A DNA stretch of 64,000 nucleotides from Zygnema cylindricum (Eukaryota > Streptophyta > Zygnematophyceae > Zygnematales > Zygnemataceae). The stretch spans positions 335,639 to 399,638 of the forward strand of contig JBBHKE010001948.1 in assembly GCA_037447655.1 (NCBI GenBank), given 5' to 3'. This document shows positions 35,416 to 47,822 of this stretch, in pieces; the first letter of the stretch is position 1; the number at the start of each line of letters is the position of its first letter. The notes beneath the pieces are model-generated. The model made no database searches and was not told the origin of the DNA. It saw only the letters and a list, made by a program, of their open reading frames with translations. Position numbers and translations under genes: made by a program.

Positions 35416-35800
35416 TTGTTACATTTTCCGAAAAATGGACATTTTAATCCTTCGCAATTTTCTCCGGGTAAAATGGTTTTATTTTTAACCGTAAAAAAAT
35501 ATTTTTCTTGAACCGCAACATCTTGCAATATTGAATGCGAAATATTTTTTTCTAAAAAAAAAATTCTTTTCGGGCAGCGAGAAATTAATCCCTTTCCTCT
35601 TTCTACATTCGGGTCCAAAATTAAATATTCGTTTTCCAGATTTTCCTTTTCTCTGTTTTTTTCTGTATCCATTTTTTTTTCCAGAAACTCAGTTTTATTT
35701 CTCATCGAATAAAATTTCATTTCAGGTTTCAACACTAATTCTTGTTCCTTTTTTGTCTTTTCTGGCACAAAATCGGTTTCAAAGGATATTTTTTCGTCTC
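35416..35800 (-). CDS. Internal exon of an unrecognised gene with a Cys cluster
   Basis: This 385-bp exon is bounded on the minus strand by acceptor ctcgggcag at 35801 and a perfect donor GTAAGT at 35415, entering in phase 1 and leaving in phase 2. It encodes a charged Glu/Lys-rich first half followed by a more structured second half: ISRCPKRIFFLEKNISHSIL, then QEKYFFTVKNKTILPGENCE and CPFFGKCN. The CEGLKCPFFGKC cluster (C-x4-C-x5-C) plus the earlier Cys could bind zinc or an Fe-S cluster, by analogy with Cys-rich ends of some nucleases and helicases, but no family was identified. It ends at a TAA only if not spliced. Confidence 0.6.
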
Positions 35801-37146
35801 CTGCCCGAGAAAAAAAAAAGTAAAGAAAACATCGTAAAGAATTAAAAAAAAATAAAAAAATGACATAAGTAAAAAGATATAAAAACCCACGACATACAAA
35901 AAGGAGTAAAAAATGAAAGATCGAAGGATGATGTCTTAAAATGGAAAAACAAAGTTTATTCCATTTTTTTTCTTTATTTTTTGTGCAAATAATCAATTAA
36001 CACACTTTTCTAGCAAGAAATTTTGATAAATACCAATTTTATATCCACACAAATTACTAATATTTTAACAGAAACCAATTTAGATTCACGGTAATTAGTG
36101 AAAACATTTTGTAAAAAAAAAAAAAAACACATTCCTAACCAATCATGAAACAATTCAAAAACAAAGAAGTAAGGAATACTGAAAAAGATAATTAAGGAGA
36201 GACAAAAAAGATACAATTATTTTTAGCTTGAAGAATTAAAATAGACAGAAAGGAGGAAAAATGGAGGAAAAAAAAAAAGAAACTCGTAAAAAAAGAAAAA
36301 AGCTCATTCGAGTCCTTCAATGGGATATTGGACATAAGAAAAAAGAAATGCTTGAATATTAAAGCTAGATAAACCAAGTAAAACTCAAAAATGAAAATTA
36401 CATCCAAATTATGAATTTCAATAACAACAGATAAATAAATTTCACTTCGTAATAATATGACATTATAATCTTCGGGACAATGTATATAAACTTTGAAATT
36501 ACTAAAGATTTGAAGGCTGTATGTCAACTTCTTAAATTGGTTAGTTCATTATTATTTTATTTTTATTATGTTATTAGTGGTCTATTATTCCGATATTGTG
36601 AATGTTTATCATTTGCAAAATTTTGTCATGCTTTCGTTTTTCCTTGTGATTTTTTCGAGTTGTTTAGAGCATTATATTATATTTAGTATTAAGTAAGTAT
36701 TATATTTTTAGGGGCTGTTTATAGTATCCAGGTCAATCTTGTCATTAAGGTAAGAAGTCAATGCTAGAATTGATGGTTTTTGTCTTTTTGTTAATTTCAC
36801 AACTACAATTTTCATGTCGATATCAATTTCAATGTCAACCTTTTTCCTTCATTTCTTGTTTCAAAGTGATTGTCAGTCACTTTCATCCATTCAAGACAAA
36901 TTCGGGATTATTCGGGTTTATAGAACCCAAAAAAAAATTAAATTAAAGAGCGTTCATCCACATAATCGTCCCAGCGTCAATATATAAATACCAACCTCGA
37001 TTGGGATGTAAAGAGGAAATATTCAATTTGATCTAATTTCCGGTACCGATGTCAATTCCACAAAGCTTGATGTCGATTTAACATCTTCATAGTTATGCCA
37101 GTCTTAAAGATGACTGCCAACTTTTTCTAGATTACATCTTAGCAAC
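35801..37146. other. AT-rich region without a supported gene
   Basis: Long A runs and T-rich stretches dominate. Several short ORFs on both strands lack splice or domain support. It may contain upstream exons of the minus-strand gene at 35416-35800. Confidence 0.4.
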
Positions 37147-37925
37147 AATCTTCATGTCGATATATCATGTTCATGTCTCAATGTCTCTCAATGTCACTCA
37201 ATGTCTTTCAATGTTTTCCAATTTCCCAATTTCCCAATGTCTCATATACCGAGTGTCAATTGTCAATATGTAGATGTCCCAATGCCATAATGTCGATTTT
37301 TCTTAATGTTCCAATGACACAATATTTTCACAATGTGTCGCAATATGTCATAATGTCACAATGTGTCACAATGTCACAATGTCTCAATGTGTTATAATGT
37401 GTCACAATGTATTACAATGTGTCACAATGTGTAACAATATCACAATGTCACAATGTGTCTCAATATGTTACAATGTCACAATGTCACAATGTCACAATGT
37501 GTCTCAATGCGTTACAATGTGTCACAATGTCACAATGTGTCTCAATATGTCACAATGTCACAATGTGTCTCAATATGTCACAATGTCACAATGTGTCACA
37601 ATGTCACAATGTCTCAGTGTGTTATAATGTGTCACAATGTATTACAATATGTTACAATGTGTAACAATATCACAATGTCACAATGTGTCTCAATGTGTCA
37701 CAATGTCACAATGTCATAATGTGTCTCAATGTGTTACACTGTGTCTCAATTTGTTACAATGTGTCTCAATGCGTTACAATGTGTCACAATGTCATAATGT
37801 GTCTCAATGTGTTATAATGTGTCACAGTGTGCCACAATATCACAATGTCACAATGTGTCTAATGTGTTACAATGTCACAATGTCACAATGTGTCTCAATG
37901 TGTCACAATGTGTCTCAATGTCTCG
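37147..37925 (+). repeat. Minisatellite of CAATGTCACAATGTG units
   Basis: Roughly 780 bases are built from 8-10-base words of the type AATGTCAC and AATGTGTCTC in varying order. The array becomes more regular from 37330 on. Its Met-Ser-Gln-Cys-His-Asn ORFs occur in all three plus frames, as expected of a repeat. Confidence 0.95.
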
Positions 37926-38240
37926 AGCTTCCAATGCACCAAAGTCCCAATGTCGTAATATTTGAATGCAAATGTTCCTCATGTCGACGTCACTGCCTCA
38001 ACGTGAACGCGAAGTCCATGCAAGGCCAAACAAGATCAAACTCAGTATTTCAATGTCAACGAAAAGGACAAAAATTGAAACCACACTCTCACTCCTCCAA
38101 TATTTCCCCCACACTATAACCTCCCTACCCACAAACCTCTCTTACCTCTCTCTCTCCATCCAGCGAGTGTCCTCCCTACAGCTACCTCCTCTCTCTCTCT
38201 CCCGTCACGTGACACCTCCCTACTTTCTCGCCCTAACCCT

Positions 38241-38441
38241 ATGACCGGTATCCCTACGATCCATGGCAGCATCCCCTCCACTACAAAAAAAACCATGGCG
38301 GCCACCACTCCCACTTGCGCCATCTTCCAGACGAAGCTTCCTAGGAAGCTTCTGTATCTACCCCTCAACCCTGATTCTCTCCCCCTCGTCCCCCCGCCGC
38401 CGCCTCCGCCCCCTCTTGTTCCGAACATGACGTCAGCGTGA
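38241..38441 (+). CDS. Possible short ORF before the polypurine array
   Basis: A GC-richer stretch encodes 66 codons with a second ATG in good context and a run of eight prolines (LPLVPPPPPPPPLV). The opposite strand is also open with a hydrophobic segment. Nothing confirms either strand. It could be a first exon or promoter-proximal CT-rich DNA. Confidence 0.2.
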   Translation: MTGIPTIHGSIPSTTKKTMAATTPTCAIFQTKLPRKLLYLPLNPDSLPLVPPPPPPPPLVPNMTSA

Positions 38442-38507
38442 CGTCAGTTTCCAGGGACGAGCTTCACGGGGTTAAAATTGTCGAAGCGTGATGTGGACAG
38501 AGGGGGA

Positions 38508-39002
<495 letters not shown>

Positions 39003-39336
39003 TTTCCGACGAGATTCACCCAGATTCCTTCCGTCTTCAACTGACGCGTGGGAGAAAAGCGAAGAGTCGGGAGAGGAAGAAACGAAGAGTGCAACGTGAC
39101 GTGACGGGAGAAGGGGAGAGGAGCGGAGACAGTTGGGGTCCGTACATGCAAAGTACAGCCTAGGTTAGTACCGTACTGTACTGTGGCTCTCATATCATGT
39201 GAACACTCCGATGCTACGTGACACCTCAGGACAAACTTGTACGGATAATAAGGTTCAGACCAAACTGTTTTGGTATCCACATAGCAATTTAGTTTTCAAC
39301 ACCGACTGAAAGTACAAAGGTGTAAAGCCTTTTTGG

Positions 39337-39459
39337 TAGTGTTGGGTATCGGGTAAATTCATATCGCGATAATTGCGATATTCAATATATTGAATATCGA
39401 TCGAGCAGATTCCTTAATATATCTTACCGGGACCGACATAATTCATCGCGATATATATC
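39337..39459 (+). repeat. Palindrome-rich repeat, copy 2
   Basis: This is the inverse partner of 32607-32736. It starts TAGTGTTGGGTATCGGG and ends in TCGCGATATATAT. Confidence 0.82.
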
Positions 39460-39699
39460 TAAAAAAAAAAGAGTTTTCGTACAGTCATAGTACGAAAAAA
39501 CGTACGAAAAATATTACGAAAAAATCGTACGGAATCCGTGTGAAATCTTATTTTTTTATGACGGTCGACGTTTGCAAGCGCGACACTTTTTTAACTGCCG
39601 GTACAAGTCAATGTTGTTCGACGGATTGACCGTCATATCTGAAATTAAAGGTACGTAGCCTGTACAAAATTGTACTTCAAATGTACAATTTCTTACAAC

Positions 39700-40241
39700 T
39701 ACACCGCGCATCGTTATTAGTGTCAAAGTTTAAATAGTGTGGAAGTAAATATACCGTCATTACGCTAATTAAGTTTTTTGTTTTTTTTTTATAAAGGTGT
39801 ATTCTTATTTCGGCGTTTATGCTAATTTTGGAACAGCAAAAATGGAATATTCGTTGTACAATTATATACAGTAATATATGTATCCGTACAAAATAATCAA
39901 TAATCGTACGCCGTCGTGAAATTTAAATATCCGTACATGTAAGACTAATTTACGTGTCAGAACAATCCCGTTTTTTTAGCGCACGATCCTACGCGTGCGC
40001 GTCTGATTTAACTCATTTGTTGTAAATTTTTCACTTGAAAAGGTACATTTGTGTACGGTCTGACATCGACCGTACACCGCACTATTTAGATATTATTGTA
40101 ATTCGTCCTTTACGCTATTTTGTACGGTACCTTAATTAACGTCAAGGAAAAATTAAAATCATGTATCCTATTTGAGGAAAAAAATCAAAATTTTAAGAAC
40201 CCAAATTAGTGTCGTTGACACTAATATTGATGTGCGGTGTA
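39700..40241. mobile_element. MITE of the TACACCG family
   Basis: The ends are near-inverse copies (TACACCGCGCATCGTTATTA and ATTGATGTGCGGTGTA). The body matches 61693-62237 along its whole length. The TA at each end may be a TA target duplication as in mariner-like elements; this is not certain. No coding capacity. Confidence 0.75.
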
Positions 40242-40970
40242 CCTGCGCGCAGCAAAAATCGTCTCTGCGATTAGCAATTCCCTAATTTTTTTGCCACTTC
40301 AAACATCTTTTCTCCGTACACGCTTGACGGATGATGAATTTGACGGTTGCGATTGAAAGCCAAGATTCTCACCTTCCCATTGGCGGTCTTTATGTGAAAG
40401 TCGGGCAATTGTGTACGGATAAAAATGTTTTGAGTGCCTAAAAAATTATTAACGCTAATAGCGATAGACGGGATACCCATACTGTTCGTGTGCCCATTGA
40501 GTCCAGGTGCTCCCAACAGAGTATAAGTTTAGCGTGGGAAATGGCTTTAATACGCGCTTAGAGTATGCATACTATATGTGAACTTTTAATTTAATACATG
40601 TACAGAAATAAGTGCAGGGTCAGTACATAACACTGCCCTTCTTATTAGCGTAAATGAAAGTTAACGCTATGTTGTGTACCATTATTGAAATAAACAAAAA
40701 CATTAATGGTGTATTTTTAAGTGTCATCTTCTCACATCATCTGCCCATTGACTTACTTGTGGGTTTGAAAGTAGTACTAAACATACAAATGACAACAAAT
40801 ATAATTACTAGTTTAAGATATTGGCTATATGTGGTGATTAAGGGCAAACCTCCATCAACAAAAGGGTTGGTTACTAGACATCGTACCATTAATTACTATT
40901 ATTTTATACATTAAAACATGCTTACTTTAAATCGATCAAAATTCTCCAAGCAAAAGAAAATAAATTCGTT
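40242..40970. other. Dispersed-repeat region
   Basis: It contains the shared segment TCTGCGATTAGCAATTCCC (also at 47880) and repeats related to 7040-7150. No gene is supported. Confidence 0.45.
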
Positions 40971-40975
40971 CAGTT

Positions 40976-41463
40976 TTATTTTGAATTGAATAAAAACAGA
41001 ATAGGCATATTGACCCTTATTTTGGAGTCATTTTCCGAATTGCCCCTCAAGGGCTTTCCAACATTCGTGAGCGGTACTCGGGTAAGAAAATGATCATGCA
41101 CCAAAGTCGTGAACGATTCCATGAGGCCGGTCATAACAACTAAGTTTTTTTTTCCCATAGCCGCAGAGCCTTTCGATCCATGATAGGCATCTTTTCTTCC
41201 TTATTGACAATTTTCAAAAGATGGCGGAGAACCAATTGTGCCTTAATGAACTTCTTCCAAATGTGGTAGTTGGATCCGTTGAAGAGGACGATTTTCCCCG
41301 GCATCGAAGGGATCGAAACCTCATCATCATATTCATCATCGAGATCCAAATCAATCTTAACAACTTGTTTCCACTTGCGAAGGATCTCCCTTATCTCCTC
41401 ATCATTCTCCACTCCTCCATCCGAAGGCCCCTCAAAAGGATCAAAGATCATATCTTTGACCAC
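40976..41463 (-). pseudogene. gag: Ty1/copia element C, gag start (truncated)
   Basis: The minus strand encodes an acidic N-terminal region (DLDLDDEYDDEVSIPSMPG) followed by the typical copia Gag opening LFNGSNYHIWKKFIKAQLVL. It continues in a shifted frame to VTGLMESFTTLVHDH-like sequence. It stops near 40976, so most of the element is missing. It is a different family from A and B. Confidence 0.78.
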
Positions 41464-41798
41464 CTTAAACTCCCCCTTTCAATTTCCATCACAGGCCCAT
41501 TGATCTATGTGATTAAAAAAGCCATCAAACAACTCTTGATAAGGATCTTCGGTTAGAATCACTCCTTTCTTCTCTCCTCTCTTTGTTGAAATGGATGAGA
41601 AGGAGAAGCCGCATCAAATGCCCCCCCTCCAAAACCGAAGTGTTTGACACTCAAAACTTATGACGAATCCGATAGATCTAGCAAATCCGGTGGATATGGT
41701 TGGTGAGCCACGATTGGGGAAGTAGTGGAGGACTTTTGCCTTTTTTCTCTCATGGCGGCAATACTTGCCACCTTCACATAATCTTAGGGAGCACACAA

Positions 41799-41810
41799 GC
41801 TCCGATACCA
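41799..41810 (-). promoter_or_regulatory. Primer-binding site of copia C
   Basis: The minus strand reads TGGTATCGGAGC, one base different from the initiator-Met primer site, two bases inside the LTR end at 41813. Confidence 0.82.
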
Positions 41811-41812
41811 AA

Positions 41813-41952
41813 TGTAAGATCGGTAGAATAATGGTTTGCAGAAAAGACGGAAATATTTCGGAAGCAAAAGACAAAGACAAGAGAAAACTCCACAAAAGAC
41901 AAATATATTTCACCAGACGTTACAAAGATTGATGTTCTACCAACACGACTAA
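41813..41952 (-). repeat. LTR of copia C, interrupted by a MITE
   Basis: On the plus strand it starts TGTAAGATCGGTAG. It is broken at 41953 by a Harbinger-like MITE and presumably resumes at 42732. Its outer end could not be fixed. Confidence 0.6.
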
Positions 41953-42731
41953 GGGTATGTCCCCATTTCCATAAGTAAGGGTTTTTTTCTGTCGTTTTCC
42001 TATAAAATTTAGTGCCATACTGCCTAAGTTGCAACCGTACGAAGGAATCGCAAATTTGTAGAGTACAATTTGCGTCATCCTCGAATTTAGGATGTGTGAA
42101 AATTTGTCGTCTTGTGTTTTTTGACCCACTTTGACGACAAAAAACGTCATCGTCAACCTTACGTTTAAAACACATGCGCGATGAGTTTTAAAACTAGGTA
42201 TTTTCGATAAACAAATAGGAACATATATTCGCACGTGCCTTAATAATCGAAAATTTTCATACGAATTCCAAGGACAAAAATAAGTACAGAATTCGTTGTG
42301 TTTTGTCCATTTGCGTTCGAATACGACGAAAAAAAGTACACAGTTTGTTTGGTTTTGTCCGTTTTCGTCCTGTCCGGATTTCTTTTTTGCAAGGGACTTC
42401 AAATTCAGATGCCATTTCACGTTGACCGGATAGGAGACGCAAAGGCAAAGCGCCTCGTCTTCAACCGTGAAAAGGCACAGGCTGAAAGGTGGTACGTCTA
42501 GAATGTCACGGTAAGACATGCGACATCACAAGTAGTTCCAAAAAATAACGTGCGACCACAGATTGTAGAAGTTGACAACCGTCACAGGTATTGTCGACGT
42601 ATACAATCGTCGCAAGCATAAGTTACGATTTCGTCCTTATAGACATAGGGACACTTGAAAACCGGGTCCGGCGGATCCGCGCTAAAATACAAAGTAAGTT
42701 TGCTAAGTTTCAAGTACATGGGGACATACCC
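41953..42731. mobile_element. Harbinger-like MITE, 779 bp
   Basis: The termini are GGGTATGTCCCCAT and ATGGGGACATACCC, flanked by TAA at 41950-41952 and 42732-42734. The copy at 57091-57869 has exactly the same length. Overlapping ORFs have different frames in the two copies and are not genes. Confidence 0.9.
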
Positions 42732-42734
42732 TAA

Positions 42735-44050
42735 GTCTCTAAATACTCTCTCACACAAACTAACAAGTACATCTAAGCGAACGTAGTACAATAATACCAC
42801 GAACGAACCAGTAAAAACAAAGTATACACGAAAAAACATAAAGTACGTGGTACCATACGAAACTAAACAGCCGCGTAAATCCAAACCAAACCAAACTAAA
42901 ACTAGATCAAAACTAGAACTAAAACATAAAACCACTCAAACTAACTAAAAATGTTAGGGAATAACTAATAGCGATGACAATTTTTGTTGCGTGTAGATAG
43001 TTCCGCTAGCTTGTCAAAAATTGTACATTTAAAGTACATATTAGTAAAAGTTACGCACCGTTGAGTTTAGATTTGACGGTTAATGCGTCAAACAACTTTG
43101 ACTTGCAAAATATTTTAACGAATGATTAAATAAGTGTCGCGCTTGCGTTTGTAGACCGTCATAAAAAAACAGCAATACCCAAGATTGGTCAAGGTTTACA
43201 ACAAAGTTGTTCAAAACGCATTTTGCGCACGATTCAAACGCGCGTACAATACGTAGAAACTTGAAAGGTCGATTTGAAAAAATCGTAAAAATCGTTAATG
43301 AATTTTTGTCCTTAGAAATCCGTACATGTTAAAAAATGAATTCAACATGTACCGCAGTTTGTGCGCTTTCCGTTAAATGAGCGGTAGAAAATTTAAATTA
43401 TTTAAATAATTATCACACCTCATGAATGTATGAGAACATCTACATCAACAGGTTACAGACTACGCTCTTTGAGGGTTCCTTGAGAAATTTTATGATAAGG
43501 TTCAAATCCTGGGCAACGCTTCCTTTCTGTCAAAATAATATTGTCTGTCACTATTTGATATGCAACCATGGCTTTCTGTCTCTACCTCTCCGAGGGCATG
43601 CGACTTCAGAAAAATAAAGTACAGGCCATATGCAGATGACATTTTTCATCATTCAACATTTCACGACGTAACATGTAAATTTAAAAAAAAAAGACAATTA
43701 CATTAAACCAGAAAAAAAAAAATATATATGTCTTTCATCTATTTTTTCTTTCATGGCGGCTTCTTTCTGTAAATCGTACACAAATCTTACGTTCACACAG
43801 TCAAAACGTGGTTGTTGGGCGAATATGTGCGAACGTGATATTTGAAAACCTGATTTCATCCCCTTTTTAGAGCGCATAATCTCATGCGTCCGCGGTTACT
43901 AAAACTCATTAATTATACTTTTTCACTTAAAAAGATACAATACTGTACGGTCTGACACTTACCATACACCACACTATATAAATGACAACATACTTTCGTT
44001 TTTACGCTAATTGGACAAAAAACCCTAAATGGCGTAAAGGAAAATACATA
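42735..44050. other. LTR remainder and MITE-arm repeats
   Basis: It holds a probable continuation of the copia C LTR (to about 42950), then an arm-type repeat (42955-43190) that resembles 44054-44357. A tRNA-like B-box GGTTCAAATCC lies at 43499-43509, about 130 bases after a CCGTTAAATGAGCGG motif. No gene is supported. Confidence 0.45.
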
Positions 44051-44053
44051 ATA

Positions 44054-46024
44054 AGTTAGGGAATTGATCATGACAGTGACTGTTTTGGTTGCGCACAGTC
44101 TCTTACGTCACTTTGTCAAAAATTGTACGTTTGAAATACATATTGGTACAAATAAAGTACCGTTGAGTAAAATTTTTACGGTCAATCGGTTGGACAACTT
44201 TGACTTTCAAAATATTGTTTCAACCGCTTCAAATTTTTCCGCGCTTGAGGACGTCGACCGTCATAATAAAATTAGCAATTCACACGGCCGGCGAACGTTT
44301 ACGGTAACAAAATTGCGGAAACCACATGTAAATAAAATGGTTGCAGACAGTCTGTAATAGTAATAGTGGATCGAACTTGTTCGTAAATGGGTATTTAAGT
44401 ATTACGAAAATAGAGTTTTGAATTTGATAGACGTCCGCGAAAGAATCGCACGATTTGGAGTTGTATTTTAAAAGATATAGAGTTCATAAATGGGTATTTA
44501 ATTATTACGAAAATAAAGTTCTGAATTTGATAGACGTCCGCGAAAGAATCGCACGATTTGGAGTTGTATTTTAAAAGATATAGTGATTGGTGTATTTAGG
44601 CGACAGCGTGAGGTCAAAATAACGATAGGGTGTTCATTGTTACGGGTTAAGGGTCAAACTATCCGCGGAATTTAAGGCGTACGTTTATAAAGTACTAAAC
44701 GAAATCAATATATCTTTTGGTACGCACGATGGTTCGTTTCATACAATTTTTAGTACGAAGCACTACTTTCAGTTTATGGAATTTCGTGGGAAGTTTCGCG
44801 TGCGAAATTTGCGACGCACGTTCGTGCGAAGTCGCGTTTCGTTTGGCGCTCACTTTTGCACGTAAATTTTACGTATTGAAACGTAGCGTTTGATTGGTTA
44901 GAAATGCTACGTAGTTAGTGAGAGATTTCGCACGTTTGTGCATTAGTCAGTTTGAGTCCTTGCTGATTAATGATTGGCCCAGGTAAAACCTGTTCAACGG
45001 AGCGTTGACTCTAGCCTGGCGAGTCCAGTGCGATGATGGATAAATAGTGAAGTCTAAGAGGAGAGTAAACATCTTTTCTTTTGGAAAAGTTTGTGGAAAT
45101 TCTGATGATCTTGGTCCTGAGCGATTAAAACCAAATTGGAGCATTGGTATTTTGGCTTTGAAATCTCTTACTAACTAAGTAGTGTTTTAGTAGTTAAGAG
45201 ATAGAATTATTAAGAGTGAAGAGTAGTGGAAAACACTTTAAAAGAAGGGTTGGGCCATGAGGGCAAGAGACCAAGCTAATGTTATGTGGACAAAAGCTTC
45301 TTCTAATTTAAAGTTTATCCTTATGTGAGTGCTTTCCAATGTGAATGTGTAACGAAACCTCTTTAAACTAAAGTACTATAAGTCTTGTACGGAAATATTT
45401 AACCGCATGAAACAAAATAAAATTTATACACTATAATAAAACGAACCGGCATAAAAATATCAATTGAAATTAAATGAAAAAAATGCGCGTCGTCACGCGC
45501 GACGAAATCGAGCCACACTATCTACGATTCAACATTCTTACATTGACAGCAAAATTTCGTTTCGTGCGTTTTAATATTTTCGTACAAAATTTACAGTTGT
45601 TCAGTTTAGTTTAAAGAGGTTTCGTTTCATTTTGCGTCTAAGTTCAATGTAACGCTTAGACGACTAAATTTCAATTTAGCAGCTAAGTCCTCTCACCGTC
45701 GAGCTCACGTAAAGATAAAAAGTGACTGTCTGCAACCATTTTATTTACATGTGGTTGCCGCAATTCTGTTACCGTAAACGTTCGCCGGCTGTGTGAATTG
45801 CTAATTTTATTATGACGGTCGACGTCATCAAGCGCGGCAAAATTTTAAGCGGTTGAAACAATATTTTGAAAGTCAAAGTTGTCCAACCGATTGTCTGTCA
45901 AAATTTTACTCAACGGTACTTTATTTGTACTAATATGTACTTCAAACGTACAATTTTTGACAAAGTGACGTAAGTGACTGTGCGCAACCAAAACACTCAC
46001 TGTCATGATCATCTCCCATAATTT
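44054..46024. mobile_element. Large inverted-repeat element with about 300-bp arms
   Basis: Arms at about 44054-44354 and 45724-46024 are inverse copies (start GGGAATTGATCATGACAGTG; right arm ends CACTGTCATGATCATCTCCC). The 1.37-kb interior holds an inverse copy of 26966-27416 and a 98-bp tandem duplication. It is either a MITE with long arms or two copies of the arm repeat flanking unrelated DNA. Confidence 0.75.
44369..44582. repeat. 98-bp tandem duplication
   Basis: Two head-to-tail copies contain the phrase gatagacgtccgcgaaagaa followed by tcgcacgatttggagttg. The single counterpart near 27300-27400 shows the duplication is specific to this copy. Confidence 0.85.
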
Positions 46025-46379
46025 ATGCTATTTAAGAATTTGGAAAAAAAAGCGGGACCGAATTATTGTTCAATACGCTAATAGCGATTGGCGGTGTAGT
46101 TTACAGTAAGAAAACTGCGGCATGTCGCGTAAATACTTTCTGGGCTTGATTTGGTCGCGTGTGACAACCCGCGTACTTATTATTTAATTTCATCGATATT
46201 AATACCCGGGTCCGTTACTCCGTTTTGTTATCGTGTACGAAGTTTATTTCGTTTCTTGCGAGTTAATTTATGTCGTCCTTAATTTGCGTCTAACGCTTCG
46301 TGACTAGATTACAATTTGCGGCAAAGTTAAATGCCAACATGTGCTCCCACAGTGGAGCTCAGATGAAGTGAGAAAGCAC

Positions 46380-46630
46380 TGTACCTGCGAGCAACAATTT
46401 TATTTACATGTGGTCGCGCAACAATTTTATTTACAGTGGTTGTCGCAGTTTTGTTACTGTAAACCTTGAGCGGCCGTGTGAATTGTTGTTTTTTTATGAC
46501 GGTCGACGTTCGCAAGCGCGACACTTTTTAACCGGTTGTTACAATATTTCACAAGTCAAAGTTGTACGACGGATTGACCATCAAATCTAAACTCAACGGT
46601 ACGTAACTTGTACTATTCTGTACTTCAAAT
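46380..46630. repeat. Arm-type dispersed repeat
   Basis: This copy of the GACGGTCGACGT...GCGCGACAC module is also seen at 39555-39690, 43030-43150, 44150-44290 and 45800-45950. It contains TTTTATTTACA repeated twice at 46398-46436. Confidence 0.65.
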
Positions 46631-47822
46631 CATAGTTGTCCCGTGCGCATAATACGCACGAAACGAACGCGCGAATACTACGCACGATACGCATTTAACA
46701 ATGAAAAAAATGTTATAAAATGCGTACCTGACTATGTACCGTACTTTTTGGTACATTTGCGTAGTGTCTTCGTAAATTTCAGTACTTTTAGGGTTATTGA
46801 GGGGGGTTTGAGGAATTTTTGGGTACATTCTTGTGCATTCTCATCATAGTTCAAAAGTAGGCGTTTTTTGGTAGGCCTTTTGTAGGCCGCCTTTAGCGTA
46901 AGTTGTGTTACGGGCTTTCCATGTGATCTTCTTAGATCACTACTTTCATCAGCGACCGTCCGATCGTCCGAATCTGACGATAGTCCTATCGTAAGTTGTG
47001 TTATGGGCTTTTCATGTGATCTTCTTAGATCGTTACTTTCATCAACGACCGTCAGATCGTCCGAATCTGACGGTTTGAATAAAAAGTCGCTCAAAACTCA
47101 CAGAAAAAAATTTTTTTGTCCGATTTTTTTTTTCAAATTTAGACATGACGTTTAATTCTCTATCGATCCATGTGCAACTCAATCCTGTTACTATTTTATT
47201 TCATTTTGCGGCCAATACAATATGGGTCTTAAGGCCATATTGTATGTTTTGCATACAATAGGCATATTGTATGGGCGTACGGTCACCTACTTTTGAACTA
47301 TGATTCTCATATATTTTTGTTAAACAACCAACTTTTATTCGTACGTATACGTACAGTGTCCGTATATTTTCGTACTTTTGACGGTTATTATTTTGAGATT
47401 TTTAAGGTACATTTCTGTACGTTTCTGTATATTTCAATTATACGGACTTACATCTTTCGTACGTCTACGTACAGTGTCTGTATATTTCCGTACTTTTAGG
47501 GTTATTAAAGGGGGAATTTCAAGGTGTTTAGGGTACTTCCGGTGCATTTCGTACATTCCGGTAAATTACGGTTCAACTGCCTTACATTATCCGTACTCTT
47601 CAGTTTTTTATGGTATACCTTTTGTACAATTCCGTAATTTTCCGTACGTTTATCGTACCTTTTTGGGTTTTTAAGGATTTTTTAGGGTTAAAGGGACGGT
47701 TTCCGTATGTTTTCGTACACCGTACAGGGAAAACTAAACGAATTTTACGAAAAATATAAAAGTCGCGAATACTACGTAGTTTTCGGAAAAAAGTCCAAAT
47801 CCGTACGAATAGGACAACTAGG
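46631..47822. mobile_element. hAT-type MITE containing another hAT-type MITE
   Basis: It starts CATAGTTGTCC and probably ends GGACAACTAGG, with near-matching 8-bp flanks CTTCAAAT and CTTAAAAT. It is split by the complete MITE at 46845-47302. Confidence 0.62.
46845..47302. mobile_element. hAT-type MITE, 458 bp, uninterrupted
   Basis: The ends CATAGTTCAAAAGTAGG and its inverse are flanked by perfect 8-bp duplications ATTCTCAT at 46837-46844 and 47303-47310. It is the inverse-orientation counterpart of 5398-6586 without the inner insertion. Confidence 0.93.

Noticed and set aside
37330-37925. Possible CRISPR-like array
   Set aside because: There are no unique spacers of constant length, the units are 8-10 bases, and the DNA is eukaryotic.
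37361-38119. Met-Ser-Gln-Cys-His-Asn repeat ORFs
   Set aside because: All three plus frames are open in the minisatellite, so the openness is a repeat artefact.
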